A stretch of 64,000 bases of DNA from Duganella sp. CF458 (GTDB lineage: Bacteria > Pseudomonadota > Gammaproteobacteria > Burkholderiales > Burkholderiaceae_D): the NCBI RefSeq assembly GCF_900113115.1, contig NZ_FOOF01000001.1:62001-126000 (forward strand), given 5' to 3'. The translations under genes and the position numbers were made by a program. This document shows positions 45,002 to 53,389 of the stretch, piece after piece; positions within the stretch are counted from its first letter, which is position 1, and every line of letters begins with the position of its first letter. Below the pieces are notes generated by a model. The model did not search any database, had not been told where the DNA came from, and saw nothing but the letters and a program-made list of their open reading frames with translations.

Positions 45002-45466
45002 ATGAAAGTCCGCGCTGTGGAAATTGAACCTGCCCGGGTAGCCTACCTGCGCCACACCGGGCCCTTCGGCCCGGCGCTGGGAGAATTCTGGCGCGACGTG
45101 GTGGGCCCGTGGATGCAGGCCAATGGCCTGGCGCAGCGTGTCACCTACGGCGTCGCGATGGACGACCCCGGCATCACGCCGCCTGAGAAGTGCCGCTACG
45201 ACGCCTGCGTCGAAATCGGCCACGATGATCCGGCGCCGCCGCCCGCGGCACTGGCAACCATCCCAGGCGGCCGCTACGCGGTGGTGGATTATTACGGCGC
45301 GCCGTCCGGCATTGGCGAGGTGTGGCAAGCTTTCTATAGCGAGGCTTTGCCCGCGGCAGGACTGGCATCGCGCCCCGGTCCCTGTTTCGAACGCTACGCG
45401 GCCGACTTCCGCGCCGACCCGCAATCGGGCGAGTTCGCCTGCGAGCTCTTCATCCCCATCGACTAG
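45002..45466 (+). CDS. GyrI-like small-molecule-binding protein
   Basis: 154 residues. MKVRAVEIEPARVAYLRHTGPFG, KCRYDACVEIG and GGRYAVVDYYGAPSGIGEVWQAFYSEAL, then CFERYAADF, fit the SbmC/GyrI and AraC-effector domain, which binds hydrophobic drugs or DNA gyrase. It lies 10 bases after the RND pump gene and on the same strand with AAGGAGCC before the ATG, so it may sense or protect against pump substrates. Confidence 0.85.
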   Translation: MKVRAVEIEPARVAYLRHTGPFGPALGEFWRDVVGPWMQANGLAQRVTYGVAMDDPGITPPEKCRYDACVEIGHDDPAPPPAALATIPGGRYAVVDYYGAPSGIGEVWQAFYSEALPAAGLASRPGPCFERYAADFRADPQSGEFACELFIPID

Positions 45467-45482
45467 GCTGCCGGCCGGCAGC
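45467..45482. terminator. 16-bp perfect palindrome after the GyrI-like gene
   Basis: GCTGCCGGCCGGCAGC starts right after the stop codon of the GyrI-like gene. It is a loop-free GC-rich palindrome without a T-tract, so a terminator role is only possible. It may instead be a restriction-type or structural palindrome. Confidence 0.35.
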
Positions 45483-45523
45483 TTCACACGAAACACATAA
45501 TCAACGCATATTCGCCGTCCACA

Positions 45524-45558
45524 ATTGCGCTTCCACTATCGACCATTGGAAGCGCAAT
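45524..45558 (+). promoter_or_regulatory. Hairpin sequestering the RBS and start codon of the VIT/vWA gene
   Basis: ATTGCGCTTCCA (45524-45535) pairs perfectly with TGGAAGCGCAAT (45547-45558) around an 11-base loop. The right arm contains GGAAG, the likely ribosome-binding site, and the first two bases of the ATG at 45557. In RNA, translation of the exosortase operon would be blocked unless the stem is opened by a protein, ligand, temperature or small RNA. A dimeric DNA-binding protein is the alternative reading. Confidence 0.65.
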
Positions 45559-47905
45559 GCCAGCGAAAGCCGCCTTAGAAGACCTGCCAACCCCGTACCG
45601 CATACCCCGCGCAACCATCGCTTTTGTCGCGCTGTTCGGGGTCTTGCTGCCTGCCGTCGCACTGCTGTTCGAATCGGTCACCGGCATGTGCCGCCAGATC
45701 TTCTTCGATCCCCTGCCCACGCCGATTCATTTCGCCTTGTACGCCACGATTCCGGTGGCAAACGTGCGGCTATTGAGGGCCCTGATGCGCTGCGAGGCAT
45801 TGCCGCCCGGCTGGGGCCTGCTGCATACTTTCTCGGCCGGGGTCGCGGTTTTTTACAGCCTGGTGTTCTTGCCGATATCCCCCATTGCTGCAATCGGAAT
45901 CATCGCCTTCGGCATTGGCCTGTTCGGCCTTTCGCCAATGTTTGCCGTGGCATGCGTCTTCCTCGCCCGGAATTCATTGAGGAATGGCAGCGGGAAGGCA
46001 CCCGGCAAGCTATGGCGAGGCATGGCGCTTGCATGCTTGGCGTTGCTGGCCCTTGATGCCCCCTCCACCCTGACCCGTATCGGCATGCAGATGGCCGCAT
46101 CGGACTCCGCCGAGACGCAGCTGCGCGGCATTCAGCTCCTGCGCAAAGCAGGCGATGAGGACTTGATGCTGCGCCTGTGCTACCAGCAAGGAGGACAGGC
46201 GACGGACTTGCTTGGCACCTTGTTCGCAAGCCGGACGGAGAGCGACCCGCAGCAAGCCCGCACCACCTTCTACCAGGTGACAGGAACCGTCTTCAATTCC
46301 CATCCCGCCCCGCCGCGGCGCTCGATGCGTGAGTGGGAGCGAACCTTCGACGATGACCTGGGTGGCGCCAACGTGGGCCAACGCGTCAACGACGTAGCGC
46401 TTGTCGCCTCGCGCATGGATGGATCGATCGATACCGATGCCGCGTTGGGCTATATGGAATGGACCATGGAGTTCCACAACAAATCGCCAAGCCAGCAGGA
46501 AGGCCGGGCCCAAGTCGTCCTGCCGCCTGGCGCCGTGGTATCCCGCGCGACGCTGTGGATCGACGGCGAAGAGCGTGAGGCCGCTTTCGGCGGCCGCGCC
46601 CAGGTACGCGAAGCCTACGCCAAGGTGGTCAGCCAGCGGCGCGATCCACTGCTGGTCACCACAGCGGGGAACGATCGGATCCTGGTGCAGATGTTCCCGA
46701 TTCCGCCATCGGGCGACATGAAGATCCGCCTGGGTATCACCATTCCCATGGCTCCTCCAGGCCAGGGAGCCATGCATCTGCAGTTGCCGGCGTTCAGCGA
46801 GCGAAACTTCGACCTGGCAGCGGAGTTGCGCCATGCCATCTGGTTCGAATCGACGGCGCCGTTGAAAGGCAGCCCTGGGCTGATCGCGCAAGCCGGTCCT
46901 CGCGGCCTGTACGCCGTGCGCGGCCAACTGCAGGAACCCATGCCCGCGCAGCCCATGCATACGGTCTGGGCGCCCGGCGCCCGGCCCGCACCGCTGGCCT
47001 GGAGCACCGACGACAAAAGCGCTGACGGCAAGGTCGTCGTCCAGGTATCCAGCGAAGCGGCCGCCATGCCGCCGCAGCGCGTGGCAGTCGTCATCGACGG
47101 CTCGTCCTCAATGCAGCAGCGCAAGCGCCAATTGCTTGACGCGTTGGCTTCCTTCCCCAAAAACACCGAGCTGGCCGTGGTGTTTGCCGGCGATCAAACA
47201 CCTTCGCTGTTCCTCCATGACGGCAGCAATTCGCTCCCCACGCGGGAATACCTCGCACAACTGGACTTCGCCGGCGGGCGCGATAACAGTGACGCGCTGG
47301 GTGCGGCATGGGACTGGGCCGGCATGTCCTCACGCGGGGCGATCGTATGGATTCATGGCGCACAGCCCCTGGCATCCCGCTCGGCGGCTGCCTTGCGGCA
47401 GCGCTTCGAGCGCCGGGCAAACCAGGTCGCCGTGTATGAGCTGGCCGTGGAGCGTGGGCCAAACGAGATTGCGCAACAGCTCAAGGGCGTACACGCCGTA
47501 CCAAGCTTCGGCAACTTGCGCGAGGACCTGGACAAGCTGTTTGCGCAATGGCAGCCGGGCGCGGCGCAAACGGTCATGCTACGCGAACGCCGCAGCGGCG
47601 ATGGTTTGGCTCAATCCAGCCGCACCTCCCCGCACCTGGCGCGGCTGTGGGCGGCCGACGAAGTCGCCGCCATGAGCCTCGATCCGGGCCGGAGTGCGGC
47701 TGCTATCGCGCTGGCCACGCGCTACCAGCTGGTCACTTCCGTATCGGGCGCCGTCGTGCTGGAAACGCGCGAGCAGTACAAGGATGCCGGCCTGGAGCCT
47801 GTGCCGCCTGGCAGCGTGCCGACCATTCCGGAACCGGAGACCTGGGCGATGATACTGGTGGCGACTCTCATGCTGGCCTGGTATCGCCGCTTCCGCACCC
47901 AATGA
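45557..47905 (+). CDS. VIT and von Willebrand A domain protein with PEP-CTERM anchor
   Basis: 782 residues. Several N-terminal membrane helices (to about residue 175), then a VIT domain (about 290-400), a vWA domain (about 508-668) with MIDAS motif DGSSSM, and a C-terminal sorting signal: PEPETWAMI, a hydrophobic helix and a basic RRFR tail. PEP-CTERM proteins are cut and anchored by exosortases. The next gene is an exosortase overlapping by 4 bases, so this is probably its only local substrate. The hairpin at 45524 covers the start. Confidence 0.87.
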   Translation: MPAKAALEDLPTPYRIPRATIAFVALFGVLLPAVALLFESVTGMCRQIFFDPLPTPIHFALYATIPVANVRLLRALMRCEALPPGWGLLHTFSAGVAVFYSLVFLPISPIAAIGIIAFGIGLFGLSPMFAVACVFLARNSLRNGSGKAPGKLWRGMALACLALLALDAPSTLTRIGMQMAASDSAETQLRGIQLLRKAGDEDLMLRLCYQQGGQATDLLGTLFASRTESDPQQARTTFYQVTGTVFNSHPAPPRRSMREWERTFDDDLGGANVGQRVNDVALVASRMDGSIDTDAALGYMEWTMEFHNKSPSQQEGRAQVVLPPGAVVSRATLWIDGEEREAAFGGRAQVREAYAKVVSQRRDPLLVTTAGNDRILVQMFPIPPSGDMKIRLGITIPMAPPGQGAMHLQLPAFSERNFDLAAELRHAIWFESTAPLKGSPGLIAQAGPRGLYAVRGQLQEPMPAQPMHTVWAPGARPAPLAWSTDDKSADGKVVVQVSSEAAAMPPQRVAVVIDGSSSMQQRKRQLLDALASFPKNTELAVVFAGDQTPSLFLHDGSNSLPTREYLAQLDFAGGRDNSDALGAAWDWAGMSSRGAIVWIHGAQPLASRSAAALRQRFERRANQVAVYELAVERGPNEIAQQLKGVHAVPSFGNLREDLDKLFAQWQPGAAQTVMLRERRSGDGLAQSSRTSPHLARLWAADEVAAMSLDPGRSAAAIALATRYQLVTSVSGAVVLETREQYKDAGLEPVPPGSVPTIPEPETWAMILVATLMLAWYRRFRTQ

Positions 47906-48684
47906 AGCTGCCGCCATTTGCCCTGCTGCTGGCCGCCTTATGCCTGGCGTGCTGGCCCGTCCTGCGCTGGTTTGTCGCAGGAACACTGGACGGTTCGAAC
48001 GACTGCGCCGGTCTGCTGGCGGCCGCCGCGGCGGCCATCATCGTGCTGGCGCCAGCGCGTGAAGCCCTGGCCCGCCCGCTCGTGCTGCCCTGCGCTTGCC
48101 TTGCCGTATATCTTGCGGCAACCGCATGCCAGGTGCCGGCGCCGGCGCGTTCTCCGCTTCTGGCGCTGGCCATTACCGCATTAGCCAGCAGCCTCCGGCT
48201 GGGCAAGCGTTTCGACGTGGCCTTGTTCACGCTGTGCATCCTGGCCTTGCCGCTCTCCGCGACCTTGCAGTTCTACCTGGGATATCCGCTGCGCGTGCTT
48301 GCCGGTGACCTGTCCGCGTTCCTGCTGCGCATGAACGGCATCGCCGTAGCGCGCGAAGGCGCCATGCTGGCTTGGCAAGGGCAGCTGGTCTCCATCGACG
48401 CCCCCTGCAGCGGGGTGAAAATGCTGTGGGCCGGCCTGCTGCTGGCAGGTGCACTGGCAGGCGCTGTCCGGCTGTCCTCGCTGCGCACGGCCGTCGCGCT
48501 GATGCTGGCCATCGCCGCCGTCGTCGCAGCCAACGCCATCCGCGCCGCGGCGCTGTTCTATATGGAGGCTGGCATCGTACACCTCCCCGCATCGGCCCAC
48601 GAAGCCATCGGCGTCGTCAGCTTTGCCGCGGCGGGTGCCGGCATCCTGTTCATGACCCACCGCATGGAGAGGCGTGCAGCATGA
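47902..48684 (+). CDS. Exosortase family transpeptidase
   Basis: 260 residues with eight or so membrane helices. The catalytic residues of the family are visible: Cys in DAPCSGVKML, Arg in NAIRAAAL and His in SAHEAIGVVSF. It recognises PEP-CTERM signals such as that of the upstream protein. The overlap of 4 bases with both neighbours and absence of polysaccharide genes here point to a dedicated exosortase rather than the general EPS-linked enzyme. Which named exosortase subfamily it belongs to I cannot tell. Confidence 0.87.
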   Translation: MKLPPFALLLAALCLACWPVLRWFVAGTLDGSNDCAGLLAAAAAAIIVLAPAREALARPLVLPCACLAVYLAATACQVPAPARSPLLALAITALASSLRLGKRFDVALFTLCILALPLSATLQFYLGYPLRVLAGDLSAFLLRMNGIAVAREGAMLAWQGQLVSIDAPCSGVKMLWAGLLLAGALAGAVRLSSLRTAVALMLAIAAVVAANAIRAAALFYMEAGIVHLPASAHEAIGVVSFAAAGAGILFMTHRMERRAA

Positions 48685-49199
48685 GATCCGTTGCGACCAT
48701 TACCTTCGCCACCCTTTGCGCTTTGTCCGCCCTCGCCCCACTGGCTTTCGACGGCAGCACAAGCGGCACCGTCGCCGCCGGCTTCCCGGGGTGGCCCGCA
48801 AGCTTCGAGGGCAGAAAGCTTACCCCGCTCCCGCTTACCGCGATCGAGGCCCGCTTCCAGCAGAACTTTCCGGGCCGCGTGGGGCGCTTTAGCGATGGCA
48901 AGCGGGAAGTCGTGATCCGCTGGGTGGACCAGGGCACACGCAAGCTCCATGCGAGCGCAGACTGTTTCAAGGCGAACGGTTACCAGCTCACCTTACAGCC
49001 GGTAAAAATAGCCGATGCCGAGCGCTGGTCCGGCTTCATCGCGATGCGGGGAACGCAAAAGCTCGAGGTGCGGGAACGCATTGCCGATGGCCATGGTGGT
49101 CAGTGGAGCGACGTCTCGGCCTGGTATTGGGCGGCTCAACTGGGCCAGACCAATGGACCGTGGTGGGCCATCACCGTTGCGCAGAACGTCGGCAACTAG
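48681..49199 (+). CDS. Exosortase-associated EpsI-like protein
   Basis: 172 residues with an N-terminal signal or anchor (ATITFATLCALSALAPLAF). The soluble part has WPASFEGRKLTPLPLTAIEARF, VIRWVDQGTRKLHASADCF and QWSDVSAWYW, resembling EpsI-type companions of exosortases, which have a His/Cys pair after the first strands. It overlaps the exosortase gene by 4 bases and completes the three-gene unit; its stop shares CTAG with the convergent NodT-type gene. Confidence 0.75.
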   Translation: MRSVATITFATLCALSALAPLAFDGSTSGTVAAGFPGWPASFEGRKLTPLPLTAIEARFQQNFPGRVGRFSDGKREVVIRWVDQGTRKLHASADCFKANGYQLTLQPVKIADAERWSGFIAMRGTQKLEVRERIADGHGGQWSDVSAWYWAAQLGQTNGPWWAITVAQNVGN

Positions 49200-50599
49200 T
49201 CGCCGGCCCAGCCGCCGCCCAGCGCACGGTACAAGTCCACGCTGGCGCCCAGCCAGCGGCTGCGCAACTGCAAGCGTGTTACGTCGGCGTTGAACAGCGT
49301 GCGCTGCGCATCGAGTTCTTCAAGGTAGGACGCGTAGCCATTGCGATAGCGGTTGCGTGCAATGCGCAGCGTCTCGGCTGCCGTCGCGCGGCGCGCATCA
49401 TTCTGCACCGACTGCTCCTGCAGGCGCTGCAAGGCAGTCAGGCTGTTCTCCACCTCGACCAGCGCCACGCGCACCGCCTGCACGTAAGCGACCAGCGATT
49501 GATCGCGCTGTGCGGCGGCGGCGTCGGTCTGCGCCTGCACGCGGCCGCCATCCCAGACCGGCGCAGCCAGTCCAGCGCCAACCCGCCAAAGGTAGCTTGG
49601 GTCATGCAGGAACTTGCTGAAATCCGGTGATTGCAGCCCGCCGGCGGCGCTCAGGCGGAAGCTGGGCAGCAATTGTTCGCTGCTTGATCGCACGCCGGCC
49701 TTCGCCGCCGCAACATTGTGCGCGGCACGGGCGATGTCGGGGCGCCGCTGCAACAGGGTTGACGGCAGGCCGACCGGGATTGCAGGCGGGGCCAATTCGT
49801 CCAGCGCCTTGCCGCGCGGGATCGGGCCAGGACTGCTGCCGGCCAGCAGGGACAAGGCGTTCTCCTGGTCGCTGATCTGCCGCTGCAGTTGCGGGATTTG
49901 CTCGGCAGCTGCTTCATACTCGGCCTGCGCCTGCAGCCATTCCAGCCGCGAGGTATAGCCGGTTTCGAACTGCCGTTGCGCCAGCCGGCGCGATTGCTCG
50001 CGCAGGCCCAACGTCGCGCGGGCCAGCTCAAGCTGTGCATCAAGCCCGCGCAGTTGCAGGTAGCCGTTGGCCGCCAGCGCTGACACCGACAGCTGCGCAG
50101 CGCCCGCGTTGGCGCGCTCGGCGGCGAGCGATTGCGCCGCCGCCTCGCTGGCATGTGCCAGGCGGCCCCACAAATCGACTTCATACGCGGCCTGGAATTC
50201 GCCGGCAAACAGGCTGGTGGTGTACGGCACGCCGTTGGCGGCCAGGGTGCGGGTACGGACCGGCGCCAGGGTGGCGCCCAGTGTCGGTGCCCGGCTTGCA
50301 TCGGCTGCAGCAAGCCGCGCGCGGAATTCAGCCACACGCAGTTGCGCCAGCCGCACATCCGTGTTGTGCTCCAAAACCCGCGCCACCAATTCGGACAGCG
50401 CCGGGTCGCCATAGGCTTGCCACCATTCCCGCTCCAGTACCGGCTGCATCCCCACCTGGGGCGCACCTGGGGACGCCTCGCTGCGCCAAGCCTCGGGCAC
50501 CGTCAGCTGCGATTCAACCGGTGCCGGAATGCGTGCCGCGCAAGCGGCCAAGGCGAGGGCCAACGCGAGGGCCGCGCACCTCGCAACGCTGCGCATCAT
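49196..50599 (-). CDS. Outer-membrane efflux lipoprotein (NodT family)
   Basis: 467 residues. The lipoprotein signal ends LALAAC; TolC-like repeats follow (EWWQAYGDPALSELVARVLEHNTDVRLAQLR, LQRRPDIARAAHNVAAAKAG). It is the third gene of a unit with a major-facilitator pump and an HlyD-type adaptor, all overlapping by 4 bases, so the three form a drug or metabolite export channel across both membranes. Confidence 0.9.
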   Translation of the reverse strand: MMRSVARCAALALALALAACAARIPAPVESQLTVPEAWRSEASPGAPQVGMQPVLEREWWQAYGDPALSELVARVLEHNTDVRLAQLRVAEFRARLAAADASRAPTLGATLAPVRTRTLAANGVPYTTSLFAGEFQAAYEVDLWGRLAHASEAAAQSLAAERANAGAAQLSVSALAANGYLQLRGLDAQLELARATLGLREQSRRLAQRQFETGYTSRLEWLQAQAEYEAAAEQIPQLQRQISDQENALSLLAGSSPGPIPRGKALDELAPPAIPVGLPSTLLQRRPDIARAAHNVAAAKAGVRSSSEQLLPSFRLSAAGGLQSPDFSKFLHDPSYLWRVGAGLAAPVWDGGRVQAQTDAAAAQRDQSLVAYVQAVRVALVEVENSLTALQRLQEQSVQNDARRATAAETLRIARNRYRNGYASYLEELDAQRTLFNADVTRLQLRSRWLGASVDLYRALGGGWAGD

Positions 50600-51729
50600 G
50601 GCCTCGCTCCATCCGCCTTTTCGTTCAGGACGGCGGATGTATCGATGCTGACGATGACCGACATCCCTGGCCGCAAGCGCTGCGCCAGCTTCTGGCCCTG
50701 GTCAATCTTGATACGCACGGGTATCCGCTGCGAGATCTTGACGAAATTGCCCGTCGCATTATCCGCCGGCAGCACGGCGAACTCGGAACCCGTGGCAGGC
50801 GATATGCGCTCAACCTGCCCGGTCAGTGTAGCACCGTCCAGCGCGTCGACCTTGAAGGTTGCGCCCTGCCCCACCTGCACGCCGTTCATCTGCGTTTCCT
50901 TGAGGTTGGCGATTACCCACATCTCGCGCGGCACCAATCCCATAAGCTGCGCGCCGGATGCCACATAGGCGCCGCGCCGCACATTCACCTGTCCCAGTTG
51001 CCCATCGGCCGGCGCGGTGATGCGCGTGTTGTCCATATCCACGGTGGCGGCCTTCAGCGCCGCCTGCGCATTTGCCACCGCTGCCTCCAGCGCGCCGCGA
51101 TTGACGGTGACGGACAGCGCTTGCTGCCGGGCGATATCCACGTTCGCCTTGGCCTGCGCGACCGCCGCCTGCGCTTGCGCCCGTGCAGCTCGCTGCGCAT
51201 CCTGTTCGCGCACCGAGAGCGAACCGTCGCCCACCAGTTGCTCCGCCCGCCCGTAGTCGGCCGCGGCGCGCGCGGCCTGCGCCTGGGCATTCGACAGGAC
51301 CGCCTCCTGCAAGGCAATGCCGGCCCGGGCGCTGGAACGCGACTGTTCCCAGTTCGCCAGCGCCGCCTTCTGCGCGGCCAGCTGCGCCAGCGCCTGTTCG
51401 AAGCGCTGGCGGTAGATCCGGGAATCCAGTTCCACCAGTAAATCGCCTTTGCGCACAAACTGGAAGTCCTGCACCTTCACCTCCGCCACGTACGCGGGCA
51501 ATTGCGAGCCGATCACCGTCACCTGTCCGCGCACGGTGGCGTTTTCGGTCGACACGATCGGGCTGGTGAATGGCGGCAGGCGCCACGCATACAATACGAT
51601 CAGCACACCAACCAGGGCGATCAGGGCAAAACCGACCCCCGACAGCCATTGGGCGCGCCGGTCGGGTGCAGGAGGGACGGCGCTTGCCTCGGGCGCGGCA
51701 GTCTCGCTTGCTGGTGGTGGTGTGCTCAT
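50596..51729 (-). CDS. HlyD/EmrA-type periplasmic adaptor
   Basis: About 377 residues. Pro/Ala-rich cytoplasmic N-terminus, one membrane helix (GVGFALIALVGVLIVLYAW), then a lipoyl-like half (DFQFVRKGDLLVELDSRIY), a long helical hairpin and a beta-barrel part (DMDNTRITAPADGQLGQVNVRRGAYV). The start at 51729 overlaps the pump gene stop by 4 bases; longer upstream frame is shadow. It partners the DHA2 pump and NodT channel. Confidence 0.9.
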   Translation of the reverse strand: MSTPPPASETAAPEASAVPPAPDRRAQWLSGVGFALIALVGVLIVLYAWRLPPFTSPIVSTENATVRGQVTVIGSQLPAYVAEVKVQDFQFVRKGDLLVELDSRIYRQRFEQALAQLAAQKAALANWEQSRSSARAGIALQEAVLSNAQAQAARAAADYGRAEQLVGDGSLSVREQDAQRAARAQAQAAVAQAKANVDIARQQALSVTVNRGALEAAVANAQAALKAATVDMDNTRITAPADGQLGQVNVRRGAYVASGAQLMGLVPREMWVIANLKETQMNGVQVGQGATFKVDALDGATLTGQVERISPATGSEFAVLPADNATGNFVKISQRIPVRIKIDQGQKLAQRLRPGMSVIVSIDTSAVLNEKADGARP

Positions 51730-53351
51730 TGGGCTCCCGAGTTGGAAAGAGAAACCTGCGCCATGCCTGTCTGCGCGTTCTGTACCGGTGCCGCGGCACG
51801 GGTGGCCGTGCAAACCTGCCACGCATGATGCAGCGCCATCCACGCCAGCGTGCCGCAGGCGACGAAGAAGATCATCAGGAAGACGTCGTTATAGGCCAGG
51901 ATGTTGGCCTCGCGCGTGGCAGCTCCGCTCAGCGACGGCAGGCCGAACGCCTGCACGCGCGCCGCCACTTGCGGGTCTTGCAGCGTCAAGTGCTCGACCA
52001 GTTGGCTCGAATGGAATTTTTCGCGCACCACCTGGAAAGTACCCACCAGCGCCGCGCCCAGCAGGCTGCCCAGGTTCTGCGTCATCGAGAACATCAGCGA
52101 GAAGCTGATCAGGTTGCACGGCTGCGCGATCACGGCGCCAAAGCCCGACACGAAGATCGGCCCCAGGAAGAAAGTACCGCTGAACGCCAGCAGGAACTGG
52201 CTGAAATACATCTGCTCCGGGCGCGTCAGGCTGGTCGCCTGCGAATCGATCCAGGCCCCCACCGCCATCAGCGCCAGCGCGAACATCAGCATCGGCTGCA
52301 GGCGCTGCGGCGTGATGATCAGGGCGCTGGTCGCTATGCCGAGGGTACAGCCAAGCAGGGCCACCAGCCACAGGGTTTGCATCTGGTCGTTGTTCAAGCC
52401 GATCCCCTGCAGGAAGCCGACCGCGCCGCCGGCCTCCGACTGCACCACGCGGATCAACAGCACCGATATCGCCAGGCGCGTCATGCTGGCCGTGGTCAGC
52501 CAGCGAGTATTGAGCAGGGGCCTGCGCCGGTTATGTTCGATCGCCACCGCCGCCGTGAACAGCACAATGAAGGCGATCAGCGCCCAGCCGATCCAGCGCG
52601 CCTCGAGCCACCACACCGTGCGCCCCAGCGCCAGCACCGCGCACAGGAAAGCCACGCCGGGCGCAAACAGGGCAAAGGTCACGAAGTCCATTTTCTCAAA
52701 TGCTTTCACGCGGTCGCCCGGTGGAAGCTTGAGCAGCAACACGCAGCCGAAGGACAGCAGGGCCATTCCCAGTTCAAAGGAGTACAGGCCGCGCCATTCG
52801 GCGATGGACAGCAGCTCGGAGGAAAAGATGCGCGCCAGCGGCAGCGACAGCTGTGCAAAGCCAATGCCCAGCACCACGCCTTTCAGGCGGTGCTGGGCGG
52901 GGAAAGCCTGCAGCACATAATACAGCCCCAGCACCGTCAGGGCGGCGCCGCTGATGCCGTGCGCCGCGCGTACCGCGATGGCCGACCCCAGGCCGTGCAC
53001 GAACAGGTGGGCCACCGTGACCACGGCATACAGCAGCAGGAACAATTCGGTGAACAGGCGCAGGCCGAACTGCTGGCGGAACTTCACCAGCAACAGATTC
53101 ATGGAGACGTTGCCCATGACGTAGGCCGCCGGCAGCCACTGGATTTCCGCGCTGGTCACGCCCAGCGCACCCTGGGCGTAGACCAGGTTGACCGTGACCA
53201 GCGCGTTACCCAGGCCGCCGGTCAGTGCCACGACCAGCCCTACCAGCAGGAAAGCCAGCCGCTTGGGCGCCGAGTGCAGCGGCGTGGAGGGAGAGCCCGG
53301 CAACAGCGGACGCTCGTGAGGCAGCCATTTTTGTGGGGCATACTCATCCAT
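51726..53351 (-). CDS. DHA2 family drug/proton antiporter (EmrB-like)
   Basis: 541 residues, 14 predicted transmembrane helices as in the DHA2 group of the major facilitator superfamily. GLGNALVTVNLVYAQGALGVTSAEIQWLPAAYVMGNVSMNLL is the conserved first region. With the downstream adaptor and outer-membrane channel (each overlapping by 4 bases) it makes an EmrAB-TolC-like exporter. About 38 bases separate it from the catalase gene, on the same strand. Confidence 0.92.
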   Translation of the reverse strand: MDEYAPQKWLPHERPLLPGSPSTPLHSAPKRLAFLLVGLVVALTGGLGNALVTVNLVYAQGALGVTSAEIQWLPAAYVMGNVSMNLLLVKFRQQFGLRLFTELFLLLYAVVTVAHLFVHGLGSAIAVRAAHGISGAALTVLGLYYVLQAFPAQHRLKGVVLGIGFAQLSLPLARIFSSELLSIAEWRGLYSFELGMALLSFGCVLLLKLPPGDRVKAFEKMDFVTFALFAPGVAFLCAVLALGRTVWWLEARWIGWALIAFIVLFTAAVAIEHNRRRPLLNTRWLTTASMTRLAISVLLIRVVQSEAGGAVGFLQGIGLNNDQMQTLWLVALLGCTLGIATSALIITPQRLQPMLMFALALMAVGAWIDSQATSLTRPEQMYFSQFLLAFSGTFFLGPIFVSGFGAVIAQPCNLISFSLMFSMTQNLGSLLGAALVGTFQVVREKFHSSQLVEHLTLQDPQVAARVQAFGLPSLSGAATREANILAYNDVFLMIFFVACGTLAWMALHHAWQVCTATRAAAPVQNAQTGMAQVSLSNSGAQ

Positions 53352-53389
53352 TGGATCAGTCTACACCCGCCAAGCCTGGCTGCCCACAT

